From Brevibacillus sp. (GTDB lineage: Bacteria; Bacillota; Bacilli; Brevibacillales; Brevibacillaceae), in assembly GCA_017656235.1 (NCBI GenBank), contig JACDOF010000015.1, positions 1 through 64,000 of the forward strand: a stretch of 64,000 bases of DNA. Direction: 5' to 3'. Each line of letters opens with the position of its first letter. Positions within the stretch are counted from its first letter, which is position 1. Position numbers and translations under genes: made by a program. The notes under the pieces are model-generated. The model was not told where the DNA came from. It was given only the letters and a program-made list of their open reading frames with translations, and ran no database searches. Below are positions 1 to 9,212 of this stretch, one piece after another.

Positions 1-741
1 TCCTTTAGGTTTACTTTACCAGTTTGGTTGTTCGTAGAGAAGCCTAACAGTACAAAATATATACCTCCGACAACGGATGTAACCGCAGACAACATAAATC
101 GAATGAAAAAGAAAATCCTGCAGCTGTTTGGCATGCTGTTTTTCTTTATTATGATTGTTTCTCTTGTTGACGATTTGACAAACTATGGTTTTCTTTTTTC
201 CATCGTTCTCGTTATTGTTCCCTTCTCCTTATGTTCAGCGTTGGTATTAAAGAAAGTGAAAAGATACCTAACCGTCACCATTCCGCACTGGAAAGAACGG
301 ACAAAACGGCTCTCAAACTACTTCTTCATGTTTTTGAGTGCAGGACTTTTCGTGGACATGGTGTCACAGACGAAATGGGTTCATGAGCTTCAAAACATGC
401 TTGCTCACTATGCCGATCAAACAATGCTTTTCTATCTATTTATCGCTGTTTATTTTGTTGTTACTGCTCTAGTGGGTTTTCATCCACTCGTTTCTTTTTC
501 CCTTGTGATCAACATCCTGCAGCCTATGATTGAGCAAGTATCTTCGATTTCTTTTGCCCTGGTATTGATTTCCTGCAGTTTGGCGACCGTTATGTACAGT
601 CCATTTAATGTTTCCGTCTCCCTGCTATCGAGTGAAATCAAGGTGAATCCATATCGCATCACCCTATGGAATTTCGGTTTTGCCATGTGTTATATGTGGG
701 TCAGTATGGGTGCTGCTTACTTTTTACACCTGCTGGGGTAG
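1..741 (+). CDS. Integral membrane protein, 3' part (5' end outside window)
   Basis: The reading frame is open from base 1, so the gene begins upstream; the TTG at 28 is probably internal. The visible 246 residues hold about six hydrophobic segments separated by short basic loops, including a glycine-and-proline-containing stretch (LVGFHPLVSF) and a later helix with a conserved-looking SPFNVS turn. This layout resembles the C-terminal half of secondary transporters, but I do not recognise the family. The stop TAG lies 64 bases before the shikimate kinase gene on the same strand. No signal for a specific substrate is visible. Confidence 0.6.
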   Translation, partial: SFRFTLPVWLFVEKPNSTKYIPPTTDVTADNINRMKKKILQLFGMLFFFIMIVSLVDDLTNYGFLFSIVLVIVPFSLCSALVLKKVKRYLTVTIPHWKERTKRLSNYFFMFLSAGLFVDMVSQTKWVHELQNMLAHYADQTMLFYLFIAVYFVVTALVGFHPLVSFSLVINILQPMIEQVSSISFALVLISCSLATVMYSPFNVSVSLLSSEIKVNPYRITLWNFGFAMCYMWVSMGAAYFLHLLG

Positions 742-805
742 CCTTTACCCTGGTACGGTAACTCAGATCGTAGACGTTTCTTAATCATATTGTGAGGAGA
801 GTCGG

Positions 806-1378
806 TTGAAGATGATGGGAGATTCCGTAATTCCCCTGCGAGAAAAGAATATTGTATTGATCGGTTTTATGGGGGTGGGGAAAACCACTGTTGGCCAGCT
901 TGTCGCAAAGAAGCTGTATCGGGATTTTATTGATGTTGATCAAGAAATCGAAAGAATCTGCAATATGCCAGTCACGCGCATTTTCAAGGAATGGGGCGAA
1001 GCGCATTTTCGCAGCCTGGAAAGAGAGTTGATCGTAGACATCTGCAAGAACAAACGCTTAAAAATTGTTTCGCTGGGAGGAGGAGCATATCAACAAGAGG
1101 AGATCAGAAAGATTTGCCTGTCCACGTCCATCGTATTTTTCCTTGATTTATCGTGGGAATCCTGGAAGGACCATCTTCCATTCATTATCGATAGTCGGCC
1201 CGTTCTGCAAAATAAAACGTTGGACGAGATCGAAGCTTTATTTTTCCAGAGACAAGACGCCTATTCGTTTCACAATTCCAAAATCGCGACCAGCAATCTC
1301 GATCTTGAGACGGTAGCAAATCGAATTGTTGAATCGTTAAAACTTGCGTGGGAAATCTATCAACCGCAAAGTGAATAG
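806..1378 (+). CDS. aroK: Shikimate kinase
   Basis: Phosphorylates shikimate to shikimate 3-phosphate with ATP in the chorismate pathway; cytosolic. The P-loop GFMGVGKTT lies near residues 15-23, the shikimate-binding DVD motif near 43-45, an arginine-rich FR.LE..L segment near 70, the GGGA motif near residue 90, and the lid-region arginine in DSRPVL. At 190 residues it is slightly longer than the usual 165-175. The TTG start at 806 is chosen because GAGGAG lies six bases upstream; an ATG at 812 is the alternative. The DAHP synthase of the same pathway is at 19.6-20.7 kb, so the genes are not clustered. A repeat element begins within about 80 bases of the stop. Confidence 0.9.
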   Translation: MKMMGDSVIPLREKNIVLIGFMGVGKTTVGQLVAKKLYRDFIDVDQEIERICNMPVTRIFKEWGEAHFRSLERELIVDICKNKRLKIVSLGGGAYQQEEIRKICLSTSIVFFLDLSWESWKDHLPFIIDSRPVLQNKTLDEIEALFFQRQDAYSFHNSKIATSNLDLETVANRIVESLKLAWEIYQPQSE

Positions 1379-1458
1379 TCCCGAAGGCCCCACTTGTCCT
1401 GCTCGCGCTGCGGCCTGGCCAGCAACGATGCACGACTGCCCGCTGACGGCGCTCCTCT

Positions 1459-1670
1459 GTGCAGCGTGTAGACGAAGGTGTCTGGATAGGGGGAGGAGGC
1501 TATTTTCCTTGCCTCTCTCCGTTGCCAACCGCCCATAAAGCCGTACTGCTCGCTTCGCCATCCCGAAGCGGGCGGGCGCAAAAGCAGCGCTGCTCCGCCG
1601 CTTGTCCAGGTTGCGCCCGTATGCCCCCGCTTCGGGCTTGCTCCGCTTGTGGAGTTGGCAAAGTCGAATA
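1459..1670. repeat. Dispersed palindromic repeat, copy A (partial)
   Basis: This G+C-rich stretch between aroK and the sugar operon aligns base for base at roughly 80 percent, by eye, with 26627-26832. Nested complementary arms are visible: TTGCCAACC at 1522-1530 against GTTGGCA at 1654-1660, and CCCGAAGCGGG at 1562-1572 against CCCGCTTCGGG at 1626-1636. It lacks the second half seen in the copy at 26.6-27.2 kb. Open frames across it are artefacts of its composition and lack ribosome sites. The flanks, 1379-1458 and 1671-1747, contain no gene I can support. Confidence 0.8.
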
Positions 1671-1747
1671 GGGAGAACATAAGTGAAGCAGCCCCTTCTC
1701 GCCTTTAAGGAGGAAACTTGGTCGTTCACATCAAGGCTGATCATTGT

Positions 1748-2680
1748 TTATGCTATTTTTTCAATTCGAATTTGTTCATAAAACTCGTAAAAGCGACGCA
1801 CTTCAACCCAACCGGTTTTCTCCTGGATCGCGTTCAAAATGCCGCAAGTGGTTCCCACTTTCAATATTTTCTCAAAACTGCTGTGATTATGAATTTCTTT
1901 CACCATTCCCGCCACCATCGCATCCCCCGAACCGACCGGATTTATCGCATACACCCGCGGCACCGACACTTTGTATATGTGATCCTTACAGAAGGCGATG
2001 CATCCGTCCTTTCCCAACGAGACCACAATCATTTCCATACCGTAAGTTTGAAGTTCCTGCAGGGCGGAAATGAGCTCCCTTTCGGAATGAATTTTTGTTT
2101 TCAACAGATCTTCAATCTCGGTGACGTTGGGCTTAATGAGATAAGGGGAGGCGGCCAGTGCCTCTTTTAAAAAATCGCCGCTTGTATCCAACACAAATTT
2201 GATGTTTCTTCGTTTGGCCTCCCGTATGATTCGTGCGTAATAATCCGGTTCCAAACCTGGGGGTAAACTTCCGGAGGCGGCCACTACCCGAATGGGGCAC
2301 TTGTCCATCAAACCTGTTAGCTTCTGGATAAAGGTTTCAGACTCTTCCTTTGTGATACGGGGACCAGATTCGAGAATTTCTGTCTGGGTTCCGTTTGCAA
2401 GAATAGCGATGCAATTTCTTGTATGCCCTTCAATTTGAACAAAATCTGTGATCACGGACATGTTCTTCAGTTCTCTTTCAATCAACTGTCCTGTCTCCCC
2501 ACCCAGGAAACCGGTGGCAACCACCTCACAACCCAGCGCTCTCAGCACCTTAGTGACATTGATGCCCTTTCCGCCGGCGTTTTTTATGCATCGATCGCAA
2601 CGGTTCACTGCGTTGATGTTGAATTCGTCAATGAAGTAACTAATGTCCACAGAAGGGTTTAATGTAACGGTTGCTATCAT
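1748..2680 (-). CDS. PfkB-family hexose-phosphate kinase (1-phosphofructokinase / tagatose-6-phosphate kinase type)
   Basis: Likely phosphorylates a ketohexose monophosphate to the 1,6-bisphosphate using ATP. PfkB signatures are the N-terminal glycine motif GGKGINVTKVLRALG (residues about 38-52) and the C-terminal NPVGSGDAMVAG with the catalytic aspartate. MIATVTLNPSVD at the start is typical of the LacC/FruK branch. The ATG at 2680 is preferred over the GTG at 2710 because a purine-rich AGGGGA/GGGAG site precedes it. It is the last gene of the sugar operon, downstream of a second PfkB kinase, which suggests two consecutive phosphorylations before the aldolase at 7314-8168. Fructose-1-phosphate versus tagatose-6-phosphate specificity cannot be read from sequence alone. 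Confidence 0.8.
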   Translation of the reverse strand: MIATVTLNPSVDISYFIDEFNINAVNRCDRCIKNAGGKGINVTKVLRALGCEVVATGFLGGETGQLIERELKNMSVITDFVQIEGHTRNCIAILANGTQTEILESGPRITKEESETFIQKLTGLMDKCPIRVVAASGSLPPGLEPDYYARIIREAKRRNIKFVLDTSGDFLKEALAASPYLIKPNVTEIEDLLKTKIHSERELISALQELQTYGMEMIVVSLGKDGCIAFCKDHIYKVSVPRVYAINPVGSGDAMVAGMVKEIHNHSSFEKILKVGTTCGILNAIQEKTGWVEVRRFYEFYEQIRIEKIA

Positions 2681-2734
2681 TCTCCCATTTCCCCTGTCAT
2701 TATGCACCAAGTTGCACTCTGTATCCGGATTTTC

Positions 2735-3688
2735 TCAAACCGGCTTCTGATTATAGTGTTCCTCATACATTCTTTTCAGTTCCTCAAGTGTCGTATTGCC
2801 TTCCATCGGCCCTTTTTTTGTAACCGCCTTCGCCCCGGCAAGAGATGCCAGTCTCACCGCCACCTCCGGCCTCAATCCCTGGTTGATGCAAGAAACAAAG
2901 GTTCCGCCAAAACAATCACCGGCCCCGGTCGAGTCCACTTCCTCAACGGGGTAAGCTCCCACGTGAACCGTATTGTTTGGGGTATATAACGTAGCCCCCC
3001 TTTTTCCTCTTTTGACAATGATCATTTCCGCCCCACGCCCTAAAAGCGTCTCCACGTTCTTGCGTTCCTGTTCTTCCCCCATCAGATAAGACAATTCTTT
3101 TTCCCCAAGCAAAATAATGTGCGATTGATAGAGGATCTCTATCAAGAGATTTCTTTTCTCATTATCCGTAATGATTTCTTTTCGCACATTGGGATCGAAA
3201 GAAATCTTCCCGCCTTGCTTGAGACACAGCTCTATGCCCTTCGTAATGGCGAGGTATGTGTTCCTGTTGTAAATGGAGGAGCCCATCACATGGAAAAAAT
3301 GGCAATCCCGAAAATCTTCCTCGCACACATCTTTTTCATCGATATATCCACACGCCGCATTGGAAATATGGTATATAAAATCCCGTTCCCCGTCTTTTTG
3401 ATAGGTGACAAACGCCACTCCCGTCGTTTGTCCTTCCAGCACTTTGATTCGCGACACATCCACTCCGTCTCTTTGCAAACGGTGCAAATTCATCCGGCCG
3501 AACCCGTCGCTGCCAATCGCGGAAATAATCAGTGAGCGGCTTCCACATCGGGCTGCCTGATCGATAAAAATAGCCGGAGCACCACTTGGAAAGGGGCCCA
3601 CATATTCCCCTGTTTCTTCGAACTTTTGGTCGTTGTTCTTTGCCATCACTTCAACCAGAATTTCTCCGATCGTGATAATTTCAGCCAT
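2735..3688 (-). CDS. PfkB-family sugar kinase, probably ketohexose (tagatose-type) kinase
   Basis: A 317-residue ribokinase-fold enzyme that probably makes the first phosphorylation of the sugar imported by the adjacent ABC transporter. It starts MAEIITIGEILVEVMA as in many fructokinase/KDG-kinase relatives and carries the anion-hole and catalytic motif DSTGAGDCFGGTF near residue 250. The ATG at 3688 follows the permease stop by about 40 bases, and 54 bases separate this gene from the second kinase. Agrobacterium-type tagatose 6-kinases have this size and context, so a tagatose role is a reasonable inference; 2-keto-3-deoxygluconate or fructose kinases are alternatives, although the downstream bisphosphate aldolase argues against a KDG pathway. 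Confidence 0.75.
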   Translation of the reverse strand: MAEIITIGEILVEVMAKNNDQKFEETGEYVGPFPSGAPAIFIDQAARCGSRSLIISAIGSDGFGRMNLHRLQRDGVDVSRIKVLEGQTTGVAFVTYQKDGERDFIYHISNAACGYIDEKDVCEEDFRDCHFFHVMGSSIYNRNTYLAITKGIELCLKQGGKISFDPNVRKEIITDNEKRNLLIEILYQSHIILLGEKELSYLMGEEQERKNVETLLGRGAEMIIVKRGKRGATLYTPNNTVHVGAYPVEEVDSTGAGDCFGGTFVSCINQGLRPEVAVRLASLAGAKAVTKKGPMEGNTTLEELKRMYEEHYNQKPV

Positions 3689-3725
3689 TTATGCCCCCCG
3701 CTTTGTTTCGTTTTTTATATTTGTA

Positions 3726-4688
3726 TTATTTTCCCAGCATCCGCTGTTTGTTTCTAACATCAATATACACAGCAATGATAATAATGAGTCCTTTTACAAT
3801 TTGCTGGTAAAAATAGGGCATGCCAATCAAATTCATCCCATTGTTGATAACTCCCATAATCAAGGCTCCGATAAAGGTTCCCAATACTGTGCCGTATCCG
3901 CCGGTCAAACTTGTTCCTCCCAAGACTGCGGCGGCAATCGCGTCCAACTCATATCCTCCTGCGGCGTTGGGCTGGGCAGAATACAATCTGGAGGCCATCA
4001 GTATCCCGCTAATCGCGGCGGCAATCCCCGAAACGACGAATATTTTCATCTTCATCGTTTTGGTGTTCACACCAGCATATTCTGCAGCCAGCCTGTTTCC
4101 GCCCATCATTTTGGCGCGTCTTCCGAAAGTGGTCTTAGCAAGGATGACATGAAACAAAATCAGTAAAAAGAAGACAATCAATACGGGAACGGGAAGGACG
4201 CCGAATAATTTTTGATTCCCGATGAACAAAATAACAGGGTTGTCGATCTGAATCGGCTTCGCATCGGTGACGGCGTATCCAATCCCCCGGAAGATTCCCA
4301 TCGTGGCAACCGTAACGATAAAAGTGGGAATGCTGAACCGGGCACTGACAATCCCGTTAAACAATCCGGCCAATGCACCCGTCAGCAACGTCGCTGCGAT
4401 GGCAATCCATTCGTTGAAGCCGCTGTACAACATCACGCCTAACACAAGCCCGCACAAGGCCAAAATGGAGCCTACGGACAAATCGATTTCCCCGATCATC
4501 AGCACAAACGTCATGCCGAATGCCAAAATGGCAATAATAGAAACCTGGGAAAAAACTGTTAATATATTGTTTGCATTCAAAAAATTTGGACTTAGAAAGG
4601 AAAAAAGAATTACCAATCCGACTAAAGCCAACAACACTCCGCCATAGTTTTTCATAAATTTATTCTCTGGAAATGTCCTGCTTCCCAT
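3726..4688 (-). CDS. Sugar ABC transporter permease, RbsC type
   Basis: Membrane subunit of a CUT2-family (ribose/xylose-like) importer. At 320 residues it has the usual family length, with about eight to ten hydrophobic helices and the characteristic GEIDLSVGSILAL loop near residues 66-78, AAVLGGTSLTGGYGTV near 240, and a final helix ending in a basic tail. The ATG directly follows the stop of the ATPase gene with no gap, indicating translational coupling. With the ATPase at 4689-6191 and lipoprotein at 6283-7278 it forms a complete importer. Confidence 0.93.
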   Translation of the reverse strand: MGSRTFPENKFMKNYGGVLLALVGLVILFSFLSPNFLNANNILTVFSQVSIIAILAFGMTFVLMIGEIDLSVGSILALCGLVLGVMLYSGFNEWIAIAATLLTGALAGLFNGIVSARFSIPTFIVTVATMGIFRGIGYAVTDAKPIQIDNPVILFIGNQKLFGVLPVPVLIVFFLLILFHVILAKTTFGRRAKMMGGNRLAAEYAGVNTKTMKMKIFVVSGIAAAISGILMASRLYSAQPNAAGGYELDAIAAAVLGGTSLTGGYGTVLGTFIGALIMGVINNGMNLIGMPYFYQQIVKGLIIIIAVYIDVRNKQRMLGK

Positions 4689-6191
4689 TTACGATTCACC
4701 CCGTCGTCCGGTAATATGCATCATGATTTCCTCCGGTGTAGTCCGCTTGGGATCAAGTTCGGTGACGATTCTGCGATCTTTGACGATCAACAGCCTGTCG
4801 GACATGTTTAACACTTCGGGAAGTTCCGAGGATATCAGAATGATCCCTACCCCTTTTTTGGCGAGGTCGATCATCAGTTTGTATATTTCGTACTTTGCCC
4901 CGATGTCAATTCCCCGGGTTGGTTCATCCAGTATCAGGATCTCCGGTTCGATTTCAAACCATTTGGAAAGAACGATTTTCTGTTGGTTTCCCCCACTCAG
5001 GTTATTTACCATTTGATAAATGTTCGGTGTTTTTATGCGCAAATGGTCTACATGTTCTTTGGTGATGTCCGCTTCTTTTTTGTGGCTGATTAATTTTATG
5101 GCATTCAAAACCTTATGGAGGTTGGCAAACGTCACATTTTCATAAACACTCGCCGTCAACACAAGACCTTCATGTTTTCTGTCTTCGGTGACGAAAGCAA
5201 TTTTATGTTTGATCGCGGAAATGGAACTGTCGACATGGACCTCCCGGCCACGAATAAACATTTGCCCACTATCTTTTTTTAACATGCCGAAAATTCCCCG
5301 GGCGATTTCCGTTCTTCCGGAACCCATCAATCCGTAAAGACCCAATATTTCCCCCGGTCTGACGAATAAATTGACATCATGGTAATAACCTTTTTTCGTG
5401 TAGTTTTTCACTTCCAGCAATTTTTCATCTTTCACAAACGTGAACTCTTTTTGCGGATAAAACTGGTTCATCTCTCTCCCGACCATCATTACGATTAATT
5501 CATCCGGATCGGTGTTTGCAGTTTCGACGGTTCCGATGTATTTTCCATCCCGCAGCACACTGATGCTGTCCGAAATCTCAAAAATCTCTTCCATCCGATG
5601 GGAGATATATATGACGGAATTCCCCTTATGTTTGAGCTTGCGGATGATCTTGAACAGAAGTTCCGTTTCCTTGCTGCTCAAAGCAGATGTGGGTTCATCC
5701 ATGATGATAATTTTCGGCTGCATCGACAACGCCTTGGCGATTTCCACCAACTGTTGGTTGGAAATGGACAATTCGTTTACCGGTTTGGAGGGAGAAATGT
5801 CGATTTCAAGTTCATCCAGCAATGTTTTCGCCTGGCGATTTAACTCTTTGTCATTTATCAGGCCAAACCGAGCCGGTTCCCGCATGGCGAAAATATTTTC
5901 GGCCACCGTCATATTCGGACTAAGACTGAGCTCCTGGTAAATGATGCTGATTCCGAGACTTCTGGCATGATTTACGTTCTTGATTTCAACCTTCTTTCCA
6001 TAAAGATAAATGTCTCCCCCGTCCGGTTGGTATGAACCAGACAATATTTTCATCAGAGTGGATTTTCCAGCCCCATTCTCCCCCAAAAGTGCCAGAACTT
6101 TTCCTTCCTCGAGCTTCAAATCCACCCCGTCTAATGCGACAACACCAGGAAACTCTTTGTGTATTCCCTTCATTTCTAAAATGACTCCCAC
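4689..6191 (-). CDS. Sugar ABC transporter ATP-binding protein, RbsA type
   Basis: Double-domain ATPase energising CUT2 sugar uptake on the cytosolic face. The first half has Walker A GENGAGKST, signature LSISNQQLVEIAKAL and Walker B IIIMDEPTSAL; the second half has the degenerate P-loop GLMGSGRTE, signature LSGGNQQKIVLSKW and LILDEPTRGIDIG, as in RbsA. The GTG at 6191 is chosen because GGAAG lies seven bases upstream and the resulting 500 residues match the family; the frame is open upstream to 6245 without a better start. It abuts the permease gene exactly and follows the binding-protein gene by about 90 bases. Confidence 0.93.
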   Translation of the reverse strand: MGVILEMKGIHKEFPGVVALDGVDLKLEEGKVLALLGENGAGKSTLMKILSGSYQPDGGDIYLYGKKVEIKNVNHARSLGISIIYQELSLSPNMTVAENIFAMREPARFGLINDKELNRQAKTLLDELEIDISPSKPVNELSISNQQLVEIAKALSMQPKIIIMDEPTSALSSKETELLFKIIRKLKHKGNSVIYISHRMEEIFEISDSISVLRDGKYIGTVETANTDPDELIVMMVGREMNQFYPQKEFTFVKDEKLLEVKNYTKKGYYHDVNLFVRPGEILGLYGLMGSGRTEIARGIFGMLKKDSGQMFIRGREVHVDSSISAIKHKIAFVTEDRKHEGLVLTASVYENVTFANLHKVLNAIKLISHKKEADITKEHVDHLRIKTPNIYQMVNNLSGGNQQKIVLSKWFEIEPEILILDEPTRGIDIGAKYEIYKLMIDLAKKGVGIILISSELPEVLNMSDRLLIVKDRRIVTELDPKRTTPEEIMMHITGRRGES

Positions 6192-6282
6192 AATATCACT
6201 TCCGTTCCTTTTCAAGCTCGTAAAAATTTGAAGAAATACCGTCAAAGCGGTATTTCTTCAATAAACGAAAAGTTCGGAACAC

Positions 6283-7278
6283 TCATTCTAACTCGAGAAT
6301 GACTTTGTCATTTTCCACTTTGACGTCAACAAATCCTTTGCCATTGACGTATAGGCCCGGCGTGATCGGAATCTCTTTTTCCACTGCCTCGCCTTTTGCC
6401 AACTTCACCGCGTTGATTACGCCTTGTGCCCCCATTTTGTCCGGGAACTGGACAACGACAGCCTTAAAGGCATTGTCTTGATCCACAGATTTTCTTGCTT
6501 CTTCGAGACCGTCGAATCCGACCACTATCGTATTGGATTTTCTTTCGGCAATGGCGGCAGTGGCGGCAATGGCCATATCGTCTCCGAAACCGAAAATCCC
6601 GTTCAGGTTCGGATGGCTTGTCAACATGTCTTCGGAAGCAGACTTGGCTTCTTCTCTCGTTCTTCCAGGCAATTCTGTAACGATTTTCATATCGGGATAG
6701 GTTTGTGCCCATTTCTTAAATCCGTCGATGCGGTCTCTTACGGACTGCACTTCAGGGTATGTGATCAACCCCACATCACCTTTCTCCCCAAGATAATGGG
6801 CCATGGCTTCCGCTGCGATCATGCCCCCCGAAAAGTTGTCCGTGGCAATATGGGAGTCCACTTCCACGCCGTTCGCTTTAATATCGACCGTGACCACGGG
6901 AATATTCGCTTCCTTCGCCCTCATGATGGCGCCTTTAACACCGTCAGAATCAACCGGCGTAATAATGATGGCGTCCACTCCTTTATTGATAAAATCCTCA
7001 ATTGCGGATATTTGCCGGTTCAAATCCTGATCCGCCACTGCAATATCGATGTCCACTTTTTGATTCGCCGCTTCTTTTTCCATGGCATCCTTAATGGCAA
7101 CGTAAAACGGATGGGATTGTGTTAAAATAGATGCGCCAATTGTGATGGTTTTTTGTTGATTCCCTTCATTGTTGTTTCCTCCAGTTGCTTCCTCATTGCT
7201 GCCTCCGCATCCAGCCACAAAGACGGCCAACAGTACAACGGCCATGATGGTTGTTATCGCTTTCATAACCTTGTTCAT
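6283..7278 (-). CDS. Sugar-binding lipoprotein, RbsB/periplasmic-binding type 1
   Basis: Extracellular substrate receptor of the adjacent importer. A lipoprotein signal (charged MNKVMK, hydrophobic core, lipobox VAGC with Cys at residue 24) is followed by a Gly/Asn/Glu linker and a type I binding-protein fold starting TITIGASILTQSHPFY. The motifs VDAIIITPVDSDGVKGAI and IPVVTVDIKANG are typical of ribose/allose/xylose-type receptors. The ATG is preceded by AAGGGGG. It is the third gene of the operon, 35 bases after the aldolase gene. The ligand is unknown; the kinases and aldolase make a ketohexose likely. Confidence 0.92.
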   Translation of the reverse strand: MNKVMKAITTIMAVVLLAVFVAGCGGSNEEATGGNNNEGNQQKTITIGASILTQSHPFYVAIKDAMEKEAANQKVDIDIAVADQDLNRQISAIEDFINKGVDAIIITPVDSDGVKGAIMRAKEANIPVVTVDIKANGVEVDSHIATDNFSGGMIAAEAMAHYLGEKGDVGLITYPEVQSVRDRIDGFKKWAQTYPDMKIVTELPGRTREEAKSASEDMLTSHPNLNGIFGFGDDMAIAATAAIAERKSNTIVVGFDGLEEARKSVDQDNAFKAVVVQFPDKMGAQGVINAVKLAKGEAVEKEIPITPGLYVNGKGFVDVKVENDKVILELE

Positions 7279-7313
7279 CTACTATTCCCCCTTAATAATC
7301 AATTTTTTATGGA

Positions 7314-8168
7314 TCAAGCACGGCCAATACAGCCGGCCATTTCCATTTTTTGAATCACAATTTTCTTTACAGCTTCTTTGGCTGGTATCAAATACTTCCT
7401 AGGATCAAACTCTGTAGGATTTTGGGCAAAAAAGTCCTTGATAGATTCGGAAAACGCATTTTTCAGTTCTGTTGCCACATTGATTTTGGCAACCCCCAAG
7501 GATACACACTGTTTTATCTGTTGGACGGGTATCCCCGACCCGCCGTGCAACACAAGAGGCACATCCACCCTCCTGGATATTTCCTCCAGTCTTGGGAAGT
7601 CGATTTTGGGTTCACCTTTGTAAAGACCATGCGCCGTCCCGATGGCCGGAGCAAACGATGTAATGCCGGTCTGTTTAACAAACTCTTCACATTCTGCGGG
7701 ATTTGCCAATAAGGCATCCTCATCTTTAACGACCAGATCATCTTCTACTCCGCCCACTTTTCCGAGTTCGGCTTCCACATTGACTTGAAAAATTTTAGCG
7801 ATGTCGGCAACCCACTTAGTCCTTTGGATATTTTCTTGAAACGGATGCATCGACGCGTCAATCATGATGGAAGTATATCCCGCGCGCAAACACCGGACAA
7901 TGAGATCAAAATCATGGCAGTGATCCAGATGAAGCGCAATCGGAATACGGGCGTTTTGGGCTGCCGTTTTTGCGGCAGACACGACATAATCAAGGCCCAA
8001 ATGTTTAACGGTTCCCACCGTTGTTTGCAAGATCAGCGGCGAACGGCATTCTTCCGCCGCTTCGACGACAGCCTGCATCATCTCAAGGGTATGAAAGTTG
8101 AACGCCACCACCGCATACCCGTTCTTCCTCGCTTCGTTCAGCATGGAAACAGAAGAAACCAGCTCCAT
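7314..8168 (-). CDS. Class II ketose-bisphosphate aldolase (GatY/KbaY/FbaA family)
   Basis: Zinc-dependent aldolase cleaving a ketose 1,6-bisphosphate to dihydroxyacetone phosphate and glyceraldehyde 3-phosphate. Zinc and catalytic motifs are visible: AFNFHTLEMMQAVVEAAEE near residue 23, HLDHCHDF near 80, VEAELGKVGGVEDD near 130, the histidine in GTAHGLYKG near 178 and VLHGGSGIP near 205. The 284 residues match tagatose-bisphosphate aldolases. The GAGGAG site lies ten bases before the ATG. It sits between the regulator and transporter genes, so it probably serves the imported sugar; fructose-bisphosphate specificity is possible. Confidence 0.88.
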   Translation of the reverse strand: MELVSSVSMLNEARKNGYAVVAFNFHTLEMMQAVVEAAEECRSPLILQTTVGTVKHLGLDYVVSAAKTAAQNARIPIALHLDHCHDFDLIVRCLRAGYTSIMIDASMHPFQENIQRTKWVADIAKIFQVNVEAELGKVGGVEDDLVVKDEDALLANPAECEEFVKQTGITSFAPAIGTAHGLYKGEPKIDFPRLEEISRRVDVPLVLHGGSGIPVQQIKQCVSLGVAKINVATELKNAFSESIKDFFAQNPTEFDPRKYLIPAKEAVKKIVIQKMEMAGCIGRA

Positions 8169-8197
8169 CTTTCCAGCTCCTCACCATTCATGTTTTT

Positions 8198-9199
8198 TTA
8201 AAACAACCGTTTCACGGAATCCGTTGTGATCAATTTCGTTTTCAACCTTTGAATTTGTGGATGACCGCCAAAATCGCCGTTCATTCGTTTGAGCAGGATT
8301 TCCGCGGCACTGATGCCTATTTCCCTGCAAGGCTGGACGACAACGGATAGAGGGGGATGGAACATCTGAAACAAGTCCGTTTGATCATATCCGCATAACG
8401 AGATATCCTCACCGATTTTAAGTCCTTTTTCCATGATGACTTTCATGGAGTTGACCGTTGTCGGATAGTTCGTGGTGAAAACGGCCGTGGGCTTGTCCTT
8501 CAGGCTCAGCAATTGGTTCAACGCTTCAATCCCGCCATCTTTCTTGTATTCGGCGTATACAATGTAGTCCTCGTTGATCTCAATGTTGTAATCCGTAAGA
8601 GCTCGCAGATACCCCGTCAACCTTTCCTGGGCCGTGTAAATGTCCTGAGGACCAGCGATAATGCCGATCTTGCGGTGTCCCTTGTTGATGATCATCTCAA
8701 CGGCGGAATACGCGCCATTTACGTTATCGCAAACCACCGCATCCAATTCGCAGTTTTTCACCAGCCTGTCTATTAAAACCACCGGAATCCCGTCGTCGAC
8801 GATCTCTTCCACATCCAGCTCCAGGGAATTGACGGGCATGACAATCATGCCGTCAACATACTTACTTTTTAAATATTTCAGCTTTTCCGATTGCTGCTCG
8901 GGACTGTCGTTTGCACTGCAGATTACAATGCTGTAATTTAAAGGATTCAACACTTCCTCAATGCCCTCGATGACCTGCGTACAAAAAATGTCCGTAATCC
9001 GGGGGATTAGCACCCCTACTGTTAAGGTTTTGTTGGTCCGCAACCCCCGCGCAAAAGGATTGGACTTAAAATTGAGTTGATGGATCGCTTCTTCGATCTT
9101 CCGCCGATTCTCCTCCTTTATCCTGTGCCCGTTAATATACCGTGAAACAGTCCCAACCGAAACATTGGCAAGTTTGGCGACATCCTTAATCGTTGTCAT
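8198..9199 (-). CDS. LacI-family transcriptional regulator of the sugar operon
   Basis: DNA-binding repressor with N-terminal helix-turn-helix TIKDVAKLANVSVGTVSRYINGH, hinge region around residues 48-60 and a type I periplasmic-binding-like sensor domain starting TVGVLIPRITDIFCTQVIEGIEE. At 333 residues it has the usual length. ATG 9199 is chosen because GGAGAGGG ends a few bases upstream; an earlier ATG at 9211 lies inside the untranslated leader. First gene of the operon, 29 bases from the aldolase gene. Two CG-centred palindromes lie just upstream, consistent with autorepression lifted by a sugar or sugar phosphate. Confidence 0.9.
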   Translation of the reverse strand: MTTIKDVAKLANVSVGTVSRYINGHRIKEENRRKIEEAIHQLNFKSNPFARGLRTNKTLTVGVLIPRITDIFCTQVIEGIEEVLNPLNYSIVICSANDSPEQQSEKLKYLKSKYVDGMIVMPVNSLELDVEEIVDDGIPVVLIDRLVKNCELDAVVCDNVNGAYSAVEMIINKGHRKIGIIAGPQDIYTAQERLTGYLRALTDYNIEINEDYIVYAEYKKDGGIEALNQLLSLKDKPTAVFTTNYPTTVNSMKVIMEKGLKIGEDISLCGYDQTDLFQMFHPPLSVVVQPCREIGISAAEILLKRMNGDFGGHPQIQRLKTKLITTDSVKRLF

Positions 9200-9212
9200 A
9201 TCCCTCTCCATT

